Of a stretch of 64,000 bases of DNA, positions 23,328 through 34,226 are shown piece by piece. Source of the DNA: Prostheceraeus crozeri (taxonomy: Eukaryota; Platyhelminthes; Polycladida; Euryleptidae); contig CAJQUW010010295.1 of assembly GCA_907163375.1 (NCBI GenBank), forward strand, positions 1 to 64,000, in the 5' to 3' direction. The notes below the pieces were generated by a model. That model made no database searches. It saw only the letters and a program-made list of their open reading frames with translations, and had not been told where the DNA came from. Numbering within the stretch: the stretch's first letter is position 1; each line of letters begins with the position of its first letter. Made by a program: the position numbers and the translations under genes.

Positions 23328-24765
23328 GGTTGCTGCGTGGGTTGCTTGGGTTTTGGACCCAAGGCTTGGGTTTCAAACCCAAGCCCAACCCTAAAAGACG
23401 AAGTAAAACTTCTGCTGTAAGTCTGTGTAGGTCTTAATATTTCCTCTCTCGGTCTCGTGCTATTTCTTTCGACACAATGTCACATTTTCCATTGAGTATC
23501 TAACCTACTCCTGTATTGCTACCGTCACCCAGTCACAGCGCTAAGCTGTCGGCTGTGATTGTCTCGAGAAAGGGCTATGCTTGATAAGCCCCAACCTACG
23601 GCATTACTCATAAGCTTATCAAGAATCAATTAATAAGTAAGTCGTAGTCTATAATGTAGGCCTAGGCTACATAAGAGAATTAAAATGGTTAAATGATGCC
23701 AAAAATAGACCCAAAGGAAACTCGGAACTCTTACATTCCCAACCGGCTTCGCTCCCTAACTTGGGAAGCTTGTCAGGGGAATGACTTTATTTTCAAAATT
23801 ATCTATATACACAAATAAGACATCAAACTGAAAATTCAAAATCAATAGTCATTTAATAAAGGCTTTCATAGAACTTTGATTCGGCGCTCCATAGACTCCC
23901 TGTGACTCCGGAGTCACTAAATGCAGTGATGTCAGATGCAAATGTTGTGACCATCTCATCACTGGCACAACGATAAAAGTTGGTGATTTTGTCTTCCAAA
24001 TAAAAAAGAATTTTAATTGTAATTCTAGCAATATTTTGTACTTCCTGAAATGTAATGGTTGCAACGATTTCTATGTGGGTCAAACTGGTGATATCTGACG
24101 GAATAGATTGACCGTGCATCGCTAACAACTTATAATCCCATTGCTTTGCTCCACGTAAGCAAACATATAGCCGCCTGCTGTAGTAACATTGAAATCAAAT
24201 TTGTAGCTGCGCTTTTTTATCAATTTTCTAATGATGCAAATAGATCTCAGAGGGAATGTAAAGAAAGCTATTTTACTTCAAAGTTTAAACCCTCTCTAAA
24301 TAGAAATCATGCGCAGTTGCTTTTCAGTTTGTAATTGTTTCTAAGTGGTATCTGAAGAAGTAAAAAAAAAGTTCGGAAACCGGTAACACCAAAGACGTCT
24401 TTTGGTTCTTTCTTTTATTTATATTCCCTGACTATCTCTATTCCACGCATTTTAAAGTATATGTATATAATTCGTATGCCGGTAGCTTGTGAAGTCCTTA
24501 ACTTGTTACTTAGAAAATGCATAGATGAGATTACTTACGCTCCCGTGGTCCAAAAAATTTATTTGAGCAGTTTTATAATAATCAAAATGTTGCCAATTTA
24601 AATACTGCCGAGACGACACTCTTAAGAAGTAATATGAAAGAAGTTAGACATCATGACGGTCGCCGTTTGCTATAGCCTGCGATTTATCCTATAGGCTAAT
24701 TAGACAAGATTCGTTAGGCCCGACTATACTGTATATGGACCGGTTACCACACAGCCAAGTTAAGG
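23328..24765. repeat. R3 repeat interrupted by a Penelope-like element
   Basis: The outer parts 23328-23660 and 24650-24765 match 28755-29560 in order: GGTTGCTGC.TGG...GCTTGGG, GGTCTCGTGCTATT.CTTTCGAC, AAGCC.CAACC.ACGGCATTA, and finally CATGACGGTCGCC with TTTGCTATAGCCTGCG. Between them lie a PLE relic and an R1 fragment (24529-24652), which are absent from the other copy. R3 itself has no coding signal I could see. Confidence 0.7.
23735..24420 (+). mobile_element. Penelope-like element, nuclease end (PLE4), broken
   Basis: Plus-strand codons from about 23905 read KCSDVRCKCCDH, then CNSSNILYFLKCNGCNDF and YVGQTGDI, the Cys-rich knuckle plus GIY-YIG nuclease core; then VSKHIAACCSNIEIKF and KFKPSLNRN. 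It is the same subfamily as the element at 51.7 kb (EPRCKCC, CNACGDFYLGQTGDI). The 3' tail has CTGAAGAAGTAAAAAAAAAG then TTCGGAAACCGGTAAC. At the left, 23735-23775 (ACATTCCCAACCGGCTTCG) looks like an inverted copy of such a tail. It is dead, with a few breaks. Confidence 0.75.
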
Positions 24766-25854
24766 AACAGGGCTATATAGTATAATTTATGCATGGTATG
24801 GGCCAATGGCCTAGAGCCCAAGTCCTCTAGGGGACATAGAATGCAATTCTATGGCAATAGAATTCTGTACTTGGTTAGCCTTGGGTCATCCAAATTCTTG
24901 CTAGAATTACTTGGAGCTTGGGGTATAGCAACCTTGGTCTACATGGTAGTGCTTATATGCTTTTACAATCCTTTACATGTCCCATCTGTATACTTGCACT
25001 CTTTGAGTCACGATATAAGTAGTTTGCATATTTTTGCTTGCATGCCAATTGTTTAATTTTGTTGTGAATTCGACCTGGATCAATTGGAGAAGGATGGTAT
25101 TAAACGACGGCAATGATATGGGAAGTTAGCATTATTTGCGGTAAAAATTATAATATTAGAATGAAGATAGAAATATTTCAACTCATGACATTTTTGCGCT
25201 TCCCAGGTCCATGATTTCAATTTAGGCCTGCGAAAATATTCCATCATTCGCGAATCACGACCCGATTTGATTCGAATTTCGATCCTACTCTAAATTTGCC
25301 GATTTATTAGTACCTGGTACATTTACATTAGACTATGAAACACAAAATCAACTATTGTTCGCAATTGGTGAAAAATTGTGATCGTTCGGAGCTGGCGAAG
25401 CATGTGGCAGCTACCGGTCACAGAGTCAACGTGTAGAGCGCCAAAGGTTTGGACAGAGAGATAGAGAGAGTGTGTGGAGTAAACGAGTTGTGAAGGAGGC
25501 ATTCTAGACAAGAAGGATGGATTCGCAGAACAAAGTGAAACACGTACTGAGTGACTCTTGGAATTGCTTATGTTGACTTTTTTACTTTCTCTTCACTTAA
25601 CTTTTATGTTTTATGATATTACTTACTCTCTTGCAACAAGTAGCTATTTTATACATGTATTTTCACTTTTGTAACTTTTGTCTTACACTGCAGTAGAATG
25701 AATGCTATGTGAATTGTGATCTCTAGCTGGTTCTACAATCAGTTCTCTGATGATGGCTGGCAGTGATTGTCGAAAGATCTCGGCAATTTGAAGAACCACC
25801 ACTTGAATTTGCCACTATTTACAAAAAATCAACTATGTTGCTTCAATGACTTAC
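24766..25854 (-). other. FUT8 intron 4 segment
   Basis: Unrecognised DNA. Near the exon, 25757-25790 reads CTCTGATGATGGCTGGCAG then TGATTGTCGAAAGATC, which resembles the motif at PLE 3' ends, so the stretch from about 25540 may be a PLE tail fragment. Confidence 0.35.
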
Positions 25855-26098
25855 ATCCCCATCGAACAGTTCGTTTATTCTTCGTGACTTGACTAGTGCA
25901 ATTCTCCGATAACGGTTTGAAGACGGAGGTCCATCCCTGACGATTGTAAGGCAAACCGCCTGAATCTAGAATCAATGTTCGACCAGATGCATATGCCATG
26001 ATTAAACAGAAGAGAACATGATGAGCTTGGCATCCAAAACCGCATTGTACTTTCAAATCGCAGAGCAGCTTTTTTGCTGTATAACAATCTGATGGATT
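25855..26098 (-). CDS. FUT8: FUT8 exon 4: N-terminal half of the catalytic domain
   Basis: Acceptor TTTATTGCAG, donor T/GTAAGT; 244 nt, phase 0 to 1. It reads NPSDCYTAKKLLCDL, then GFGCQAHHVLFCLIMAYASG, RTLILDSGGLPYNRQGW and VFKPLSENCTSQ. Human FUT8 has [62 protein letters not shown]. The five cysteines that form disulfides in the family are kept. This exon begins the open alpha/beta catalytic fold. A hAT-like element lies 173 bp upstream in gene direction. Confidence 0.95.
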
Positions 26099-26271
26099 CT
26101 GCAATAAATGAAAAACATCATCGATTAAAACACAGAATAAGTGCGAGTAGATAGGGAGGACAAAATAATGTAAGCCTCATCGTTGCAAAATCGAGTTTCG
26201 AGAAACAGGTCACAAATGTCATTTCATCCAGGAATTCTCTTTCAGTAACCTGCGTTCTTTATTGTTACAAC

Positions 26272-26794
26272 CACAGAATCAGACAGGTCGTCTCTTCTTC
26301 TTCTGCATGACTAGAAAGGAAACATTGGAACATGTAACGCTAATGAAAAGACACAATCAGCTGACATAATACCATAGCAATCGAACAGTAAGCAGCCAGC
26401 TCAACATTAAACACACCAAATTGTGCGAAGCTTCAGTGATCGTTATCAACCGGATAAAACAGCAGAGACACAGTCGATGTCAAGTTCTACAGAGAAGTTT
26501 GTGAAGGTTTTTTCGTGCGCCTGCTCTCTTTTTTGATAATGATCGGAGAGCCCAACGTTATTGAAAAAACTTTTGTGCAATGATCTGAATTCTTCGAATC
26601 TGAAGGAGTCGTGGCGATCGGAGTATTTTGAAGGAATTCACAGCAATCCGCAAGCGACGTACAGCTATTTTTCCTATCTCTGTAATGTGTTAAAAATTTC
26701 TTTTTGCCTTCTCAGTAAGTTCCTGGATGTGCCATCGTTTTGAATGAGTTTGCACTTCTATCAAAGTGACACGCTTAAACAATTTAATTCTGTG
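26272..26794 (-). mobile_element. Non-autonomous hAT-like element, copy A
   Basis: Ends are CACAGAATCAGACAGG and TTTAATTCTGTG. The flanking octamers GTTACAAC and GTTAGGCC are partly matching, as expected of an ageing 8-bp target duplication. It is nearly identical to copy B (27708-28227) in the opposite direction. No transposase is encoded. Confidence 0.8.
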
Positions 26795-27707
26795 GTTAGG
26801 CCTATATTTTCACGAATAACAAAAGATCTGATGCGCTTCTCGACATAATCTTTCGTAATATAGAATAAAGTGGAGTAAACATTAGTATACGCAGTCAACG
26901 CTTTGACGCAATGGCATTTGTCATTCTCAGTCAATGAGAGTCTAGACTTGTGACATCAAGGCGGATCAGGTTGAGTTGGTCAAAATTAGTCGAATTGTGA
27001 CTTCTTGCAAGAAACATGGCAAAGTAAGTATGCATATACAAATCACTCGGCTACCACAAAAGCATAAATACTTTTTTGAATACCATGACAGCAAATTTTA
27101 GTTAATCGCGTCATTTTTTGTGAGATATCATATGAGATATCTTTTAATTATGAATGCCGGCATGAACTAAGAGCAGGTATTGCATCGATTTCAGGAAGGG
27201 CAAATCGATGACTTAAGCCTCAATGCATTCTTGAATGAACTGACCTCAATAATTTGCGTTATTTAATCATGTATGCAAGCTAACTTGCGCAATAACCCTG
27301 TAACTTCATTGGTATGTATGTCCTATACTTTTTAAGAGACGAGGTTAACTATCAAGTTGACTCACAATTGAGGAAAAGCTCGTAAAAATCATGAATTGAA
27401 CCAAAGAATTTTGAGCTAAAGAAGTGGACAATTCAATGAAGTCAGGGTGAGTACTGTATTTGCATATACCGATAACTTATGCCAATGAAAAACGTATTAT
27501 AAAAGAATGGATCTGATCTCAGACTTCCACTTCTTCTAACAAGACTAAGTTTCATATCGGCAATATGTGGAATAAATGATTCTTTATTTCCTTTGTTACT
27601 TTTCGCTTATTTTCTTACTACAATTTTGATGTCTTAAGAAGTAGAAACTTATTTTGCTATTTTCTGCGAATGATTTATTGCATTTGTCTTTATTGAACAA
27701 AACGACT
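26795..27707. other. Spacer between two inverted hAT-like copies
   Basis: About 910 bp of AT-rich intron 3 DNA with no recognised feature. It would form the loop if the flanking arms paired. Confidence 0.5.
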
Positions 27708-28227
27708 CACAGAATTAAATTGTTTAAGAGTGTCACTTTGATAGAAGTGCAAACTCATTCAAAACGATGGCACATCCAGGAACTTACTGAGTAGGCAAAA
27801 AGAAATTTTTAACACATTACAGAGATAGGAAAAATAGCTGTACGTCGTTTGCGGATTGCTGTGAATTCCTTCAAAATACTCCGATCGCCACGACTCCTTC
27901 AGATTCGAAGAATTCAGATCATTGCGCAAAAGTTTTCTCGATGATGTTGGGCCCTCCGATCATTATCAAAAAAGAGAGCAGGCGCACGAAAAAACCTTCA
28001 CAAACTTCTCTGTAGAACTTGACATCGACTGTGTCTCTGCTGTTTTATCCGGTTGATAACGATCACTGAAGCTTCGCACAATTTGGTGTGTTTAATGTCG
28101 AACTGGTTGCCTATTATTCGATTGCTATGGTATTATGTCAGCTGATTGTGTCTTTTCATTAGCATTACATGTTCCAATGTTTCCCTTCTAGTCATGCAGA
28201 AGAAGAGACGACCTGTCTAATTCTGTG
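27708..28227 (+). mobile_element. Non-autonomous hAT-like element, copy B
   Basis: Starts CACAGAATTAAATTG and ends GTCTAATTCTGTG. Flanking octamers AAACGACT and GACCGACT are a decayed duplication. With copy A it makes a long inverted repeat with arms of about 520 bp. Confidence 0.8.
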
Positions 28228-28754
28228 GACCGACTACTAATTATGTACTGCAACAGTGCTGTTACATTCATTCGCCTGACAATGGCCGTCTTCGACGCCC
28301 GAAAGGCCCTGTGATCAAAATCAAAATCAAAATTATATTGATAAGCATACATCGACGCTTTGTGGCTTCCCTTGATGAACATTACATACCGATAACAAAT
28401 AAAATGTATAATCTATATATACATATATATACTTCATTGTCGAATTTAGCAAGTGCGGTCAGCTTACAGGTGGTAACTGTTCACAATTTTGTAGATGCAC
28501 AATATCCGTGCAGAATAGAATGTTACAATCAACAAATCAACCTTGAATTGACATAAGTTACCTTCAAAAAATAAGACTTTAATCAAATGCGAATGCACAA
28601 ATTGTCAGTGCTGTAAGCAGTGTAACGCCGGGAATGACACCAACTTAGATTGTTCCCGCTAAATTTGGATAAAAATTCTTGCTTTGTAGTGATCATCAAA
28701 AACTTCGAGACGATTGTTCCAAAGGGTTTACACACTGTGCTTCAGAGGGTTTAC
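28228..28754. other. Intron 3 DNA
   Basis: Nothing recognised apart from a short TA/CA-rich tract near 28412-28432. Confidence 0.4.
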
Positions 28755-29560
28755 ACCAAGGTTGCTGCTTGGTCTGCTTGGGTTTTTAGACTACTTTGGT
28801 TTTGGACCCAACTTCTGGTGTAGGTCTGTGTAAGTCAATTTGGTATTTCGGTCTCGTGCTATTCTTTCGACACTATTTAAGTCTATTTTTTCGAGTGTCT
28901 AATCTACTACTGCATCCCAGTCACAGCGCTACTACTATCATGTACTGTCATGTACTACAGTGTGCTGTATAGCCTATATTGTACATTTTTACGGTAAAAC
29001 TTAACTAATAAAACAGTAGTGGCCTACATAACGTATTAAGTAGGCGCATAAAATAACTACCGGTACACATAAGCTTATATTTTGTGCAGCTGACCAAACC
29101 TAATTAAGCTGTAGTCTAGGCCCAATAGCTAAACTACGTCTTGCTATAGTCTACACGTAGGCATATTTAAGTAGGCATGGGTTTCATCTTATCAGTTAGC
29201 TGAATACAGGTATACAACAAAAGAGAACTAATGAGAAGCCAATTGCTAGACATGCCCGAACTATCTAGGCTATCTACCTACAGTCCTACATGTACATATA
29301 CACTGTACTGGTGGAAGTTTCGGCTTTATCGTAGATAATGTCTATGCTTAATAAGCCTCAACCAACGGCATTATTTATAAGGCTATCAAGAATCAATTGA
29401 TAAGTAAGTCGTTAATTAGTAAGCAAGTCGTTTGCTATTTAGAGGGCAGGCTAGACTCAGAAAATGCTACATCATGACGGTCGCCTTTTGCTATAGCCTG
29501 CGATTTATCCTATAGGCTAATTAGATTCGTTAGGCCCGACTATATGGACCAAAAATTCAT
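28755..29560. repeat. R3 repeat, uninterrupted copy
   Basis: Shares ordered blocks with 23328-24765 but lacks the insertions seen there. It is rich in TAGGCC/GGCCTA words. Its right edge blends into similar TAGGCC-rich DNA up to about 29700, so the end is approximate. Confidence 0.65.
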
Positions 29561-29940
29561 TTCGCTTGGCATGATGGGGTGATACAGAACCTGACTAGGC
29601 TGCAACTACACAGGCAAATACAGGCTGACTAGCAACCCCATGCATAGGCTACCGGGTTACCTATAGCCTAGACACAGAATGGCCTAAGCACATGCCCTAA
29701 ACAGGCCCAGCACAGTGCCAGTGCATGACCCGAGGAAATGAACAGTTGGACTCAAGACTGGAGTAAATTGACTTTCACCATGTACCTGTACATAGAAATC
29801 CGATTTATTTCATTTGTATTATAAGTTACTTTACTAGGAGAGACAGCCAGTTTGTTGATGTTTAAGAATTTACTTATAAGTGTACCGTTGATGTAGTCAC
29901 GACGTAGCCACGGCGTAGTGTTATGCGATATTGCTGTCAC

Positions 29941-30275
29941 CACAGAATTAGATTCATCTGCGTGTGTCTTAGATTTTCTAGAAAGGAAGAATCACATCTA
30001 ACCTTAATATCGAAATGGCACATCACAGAATTAGACAACTTCCTCCTTCTCGAATGGATAATTCGTTTATCGCTTGCTATTCGGAATGGCAAACAATTTT
30101 GGCAATCGAAGCAATTTGCTGGAACTCACATCACTCGCACGACTTTTTTCCTATCTCTGTAAGGTATTAGGAATTCCTTCTTGCCTACTTAATAGGTTCC
30201 TCTATGTGCCGGCGATTTCGTATTAATCACACTTCTAGCAAACCGAAGCAGATAAACAAAATATTTAATTCTGTG
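29941..30275 (-). mobile_element. Non-autonomous hAT-like element, short copy E
   Basis: Ends are CACAGAATTAGATTC and TTTAATTCTGTG. The flanking octamers GCTGTCAC and ATTGTGAC are weakly alike. The right half matches the other copies (TTTTTTCCTATCTCTGTAAG block). It is internally shortened. A second internal CACAGAATTAGAC at 30025 may mark a nested end. Confidence 0.6.
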
Positions 30276-31319
30276 ATTGTGACCGTTCTATAGTCCAATT
30301 AATGTTAATCGGATTTCTATGCACCTGTATATCGAAATGATTGTTCGCTAAAATAAGTAAAATGAGTGATAACAAATTGTCATGAAAAATGAAGATCGAG
30401 TCACGATCTCAACAAATGAATCTTTTGTCTTGTATGTATTCATTTCTATGTCGCTTTCTAGTCAGTGGACAATGGATGGTCCATGAAGAGAGATTGGGTC
30501 CTTCGAAATAGCACCTTAAACAAAAGTAGCGAATACCGAACTTGAAAACTCTCCGCATCCCCTGAATAGTTGCGTTAGTTCATGATGTGAACCAGGATAA
30601 CACAGTTGCCCTTGATAAATGTGCTGTATTCTTTCTCTAGGGGTAAGTACTGAGAACAACACATTGATGATGTCTGAGGATAACTGAGGACGATTTAGGA
30701 TGGATGACATACCGCCTGGTTCTGTGGATTCACTTATTTCGCTTTCCCATAACGGTAGATGTAATCTGAATTCATTTGAATTGGTAATTTGTTGTCACTT
30801 CTACCATGGGAACTTCTGCATTATAAATGAAACAAAATTTTGAAGTCAAATGAAACAGAATATAATTAATTAGCCCGTCAATCAATTTCAGCAGTATATT
30901 AAATCTTCTTTCTGTAAAACGGTTGGGTTTCAACGAAGAGGTAGCTTGTCAACATGATATACAGACGGTCAAATAAATAGCATCGTAGAGAAACAGTCGA
31001 CTTGATGTGGTCTCCGTGGCATCTTTGAGTCATAGGAGGTAGGCAGGAGGGGCATCTTGACTAAAAGCGCCGCAACGCTCCAGCTGGAGTCTGAGCACCT
31101 CACAAGACCCTACTGGGTAAACTGTTAATGTTTAATTGATGAGGGCTTCTTCTTGAACGGAAACTCTACACGTTGGGGAAGAAATGATCTTTGCTTTAAT
31201 TAATTTACTTATGAATTGATTGCAAAAATATTCATTAACTCTGAACCGCTATCCATAGATCCAATAAGCAAGCAATCGACTCTGATGCACCTCTCTGTCT
31301 AAACATATTCGTCTCATGG
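30276..31319. other. Intron 3 DNA, no recognisable feature
   Basis: I saw no coding similarity or repeat structure in this stretch. Confidence 0.4.
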
Positions 31320-31775
31320 AGTACAGTAGGTAGAGTGTTGACTCAAAAAGTGTCTGTATACAATGAAAATTTCTATACGAAGGGATTCAGTTTTTGCGGA
31401 GATCACGGTCATGCGGTCCAAAAGATTATTCGAGCAGTTTTTGCAAATTATATATACTACTGACATGAACGTGATACATAAGTAGTATGAAACATGTTGG
31501 ATATCAAAAGTAATGAATATCTGCCAACAATAGCATCTTAATAAAGGATATTATCAATAGAATCTTCATGAAATAGTCGAGATCATATTGTGCTTTCTTG
31601 GCTGAGATTTCAAGTTTTTAACTCAATTTTCATCGGCCGAATTCACTAATTCTATGTTTAATTTTTTTTAATCTGAATAGTGATGTGGAAAATTTGCATA
31701 TCTCACATTTGGCAACTATACTCAACTGTGTTCAACTCGAGTTCATTTCAAACAATCGAAGCTGTATACACAATG
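31320..31775 (-). mobile_element. R1 element, truncated copy e
   Basis: Begins GTAGGTAGAGTGTTGACTC and follows the R1 pattern with a large central deletion, ending at CACAATGGGGTT. The far inverted end is missing. It ends about 57 bp from the splice donor of FUT8 exon 3. Confidence 0.7.
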
Positions 31776-31832
31776 GGGTTAGTCTTTTAGCTCTGATTGA
31801 AAGGAAGTAATCCTAATGTCAGTCAAGATTAC

Positions 31833-32128
31833 CTGCAGCTTTTTAATTCGTTCTTGAAGAACAGAGCCCAAATAATCTAATTGCTTTTTCCTCCACTGCG
31901 CGGCACCATCTATTTTTGATAAATCCTCCATGTCGTTGAGTAGCAAAAAGCGCTGTTCTTCAGCTTCCTTTCGCATTCTTCGAAGAGCGGCAGCATCATT
32001 TGATCCTAACTTCGGTAATATTGCATTCAATCGGTGCTCAATTAGAAATCCCATCTCTCTCACACGCATTTCTGACCGTCTCCTTAAGTATTCATGCTTC
32101 GAGCTAACAGCAACGTGGTCAACATTTT
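31833..32128 (-). CDS. FUT8: FUT8 exon 3: helical stem
   Basis: Acceptor TTATTTTCAG, donor CAG/GTAATC; 296 nt, starting two bases into a codon and ending at phase 0. It reads SSKHEYLRRRSEMRVREMGF, then LNAILPKLGSNDAAALRRM, then LLNDMEDLSKIDGAAQWRKK and LGSVLQERIKKLQ. Human FUT8 has [40 protein letters not shown] and LTELVQRRITYLQ. In FUT8 these helices form the stem that packs against the SH3 domain and helps dimer formation. Confidence 0.93.
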
Positions 32129-33554
32129 CTGAAAATAATGAATGAGCAAATTTCCGTCAGACACTACATTTAAAGCTTCTATTTCTTTTAAAATGTAGCC
32201 AAAAAACCGGTAAAAATTTAAAAGTCGCACGATTTCTAAAATTTGCATAACACAGAGCAAAGACAAATTTCATTTAATCGGTGCATCGAAAATTCGTGTC
32301 TCTCACAAAGAAAAAAGAAAAATGCAATCGCTCATTTTCGAGATAACCTTGTTTATTTCTACGGCTCTTCGCGCGATTCGGAGACAGTGTGTGGCTGGTT
32401 TCAATGCTTCAGTGTGTTCATTGGGTTCGTAAAGCTGAATGATTGAGTCAAATTGTTTTTCTTGAGAAAATCGGACGAATCATTTTGTGCTGATCAGTTT
32501 AAGAGATCTACTTCTTTTACTGAACAATGTGTGATTGAATGTCATATTGAGCAGTTACTAAAACACTAGTATTCATATAATAGAAAACTTGATATTCAAG
32601 TGCTTCTGTTGAACTCACTCGAACATTTTTTCGTGGCTGTCAAATTACTGCAAATGAGCTAACTGCCTTATCAATGACGTGTAAGATAGCACATGAAGTT
32701 TACCAGGCATGTGATACTAAGTATAACAATTATATCTGCTTATACATTTAACTGTGGTGTGGCCGGTGCCCGTGTCACATTGGCTTCTTCCAAGAAACGC
32801 TGACAGGAAACGCAATACAGGATGTTCCCACATCTGATCGCGAAATAGTGCAAGCTGCACTATCGGGAAATTCGTTGTCGGCATTGTCCCGCAATGAGAA
32901 TGCGACACAGAAGTTCACGCCAAGCGTTGCTAACACAGGCATAGGTCTAGCCTTTAGAAGTAGTGACTAAAGGATAGTGACTTCAATTATACAATGACCC
33001 TAGCCCACATTGGGCCTACGTCATGCATGCTGCCATGAATCCCTATGCACTGTAAATCGCTCAATACCAATCACATACGAAGGATGCATGCCAAAATATG
33101 TTTTGCTATATTTCTGTATCTATTTGTATGCTTTTCGTATGTTATTTTAAGTGTGGTATGCTTTGCATACTAAAGCCATACCAGCACAATGTTAAAAGAA
33201 AGCATCAATTATGTCTAAAGTATGTTGATTTAAGACCTTTTGTCAATAAAGATCACACTGATGTTACTACTGTTTTGTAAGTAGTGAGATAGTGACATTC
33301 AAGAGTCAAACTTTCAATACTGAATTCGATTTTGATACATGTAAATCTAAGGCATTTCATAAATAATCAATAAGTATTCAACCATCAACAATTATGCATT
33401 ACGTAATTTTGAAATCAAGCATATTATCGATAAAACATTTTTGAGACGTAATTTTGGAAAGAAATAAAAACGAAAATTTTCCCAAAGTTTCGCTCATAGT
33501 CTATTGAGCATTCTCAAGGGTGTACAGATAAAAATTAACGACTGGATTACATAC
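32129..33554. other. FUT8 intron 2 segment
   Basis: Mostly unrecognised. At 33160-33300 a block (AAAGCATCAATTATGTCT, then CCTTTTGTCAATAAAGATCA) matches 40645-40740 in inverted direction, a small repeat family (R5) with no coding signal. Confidence 0.5.
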
Positions 33555-33824
33555 AGTCGCGAGCATATTAATTGGGTCACCCTTAAAATTGACAGATTCT
33601 GATGCTTGGTGCACATTGTTTGCTTGATACATGACTCAAATGTGTATGTATCAATAGAGATAATGTGACATCAATCTAAGACATCAAAACAGATAATTTC
33701 AAATATCTGCAACTCAGCACACACGCACAATTGTATTATGAGCGTGGGAGAATTCAAGCTGTATAGTTGATCATAGAAAGTTCTCAAGTTATTGATTAAT
33801 GAAAGCTTTCTCGACACACAATGT

Positions 33825-34120
33825 AATATTGCAGTTTAGACAGCTGAACCGCAATATGCTATGAGGCTGAGGGCCGTCAGCCATAGCTTATTGCGGTTCC
33901 GATGTCTAAACTGTAATATCATTGCGTTTCGGTTTTCTATGTAACTGAACTGCAATATGCTACTATTGAACCGCAATATACCCACGAAGCATATTGCTGT
34001 TCAACATCATAGAATTCTAATTCAAATTTGGACTTAAATGGAATGATTAAAATGTTTTTCATATATCTACGTTCTTTATTCTGAACTGCAATATGCCAAA
34101 CCGGCATATAGTGGTTCAGT
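33825..34120. repeat. Array of inverted and direct GAACYGCAATATGC motifs
   Basis: The word AACYGCAATAT(G/A)C or its complement occurs about nine times: near 33825, 33847, 33890, 33912, 33956, 33975, 33998, 34083 and 34101, in both orientations. The first pair gives a hairpin with arms CAGTTTAGAC...GAACCGCAATA around GAGGCTGAGGGCCGTCAGCC. Others pair as AACCGCAATATAC / GCATATTGCTGTTCA and GCATATAGTGGTTCA. It lies between the left end and the transposase start of the Tc1 element. Confidence 0.8.
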
Positions 34121-34226
34121 ATTTTAACTAAGGAAGATATACGAACCTAAACACAATGGTCATCTCTCAGTGGCTCAATCTATGACCATAGCATTCAATC
34201 CAAGAATATGACAGTTCATTTTTACT

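Noticed and set aside
25757-25790. Hammerhead-like CTGATGA...CGAAA sequence near FUT8 exon 4
   Set aside because: The box order fits, but I could not pair convincing stems. More likely a PLE tail fragment.
30516-30710. 64-codon minus-strand frame in FUT8 intron 3, considered as an extra FUT8 exon
   Set aside because: It matches no part of FUT8, and exons 3 and 4 join directly at phase 0 without it.
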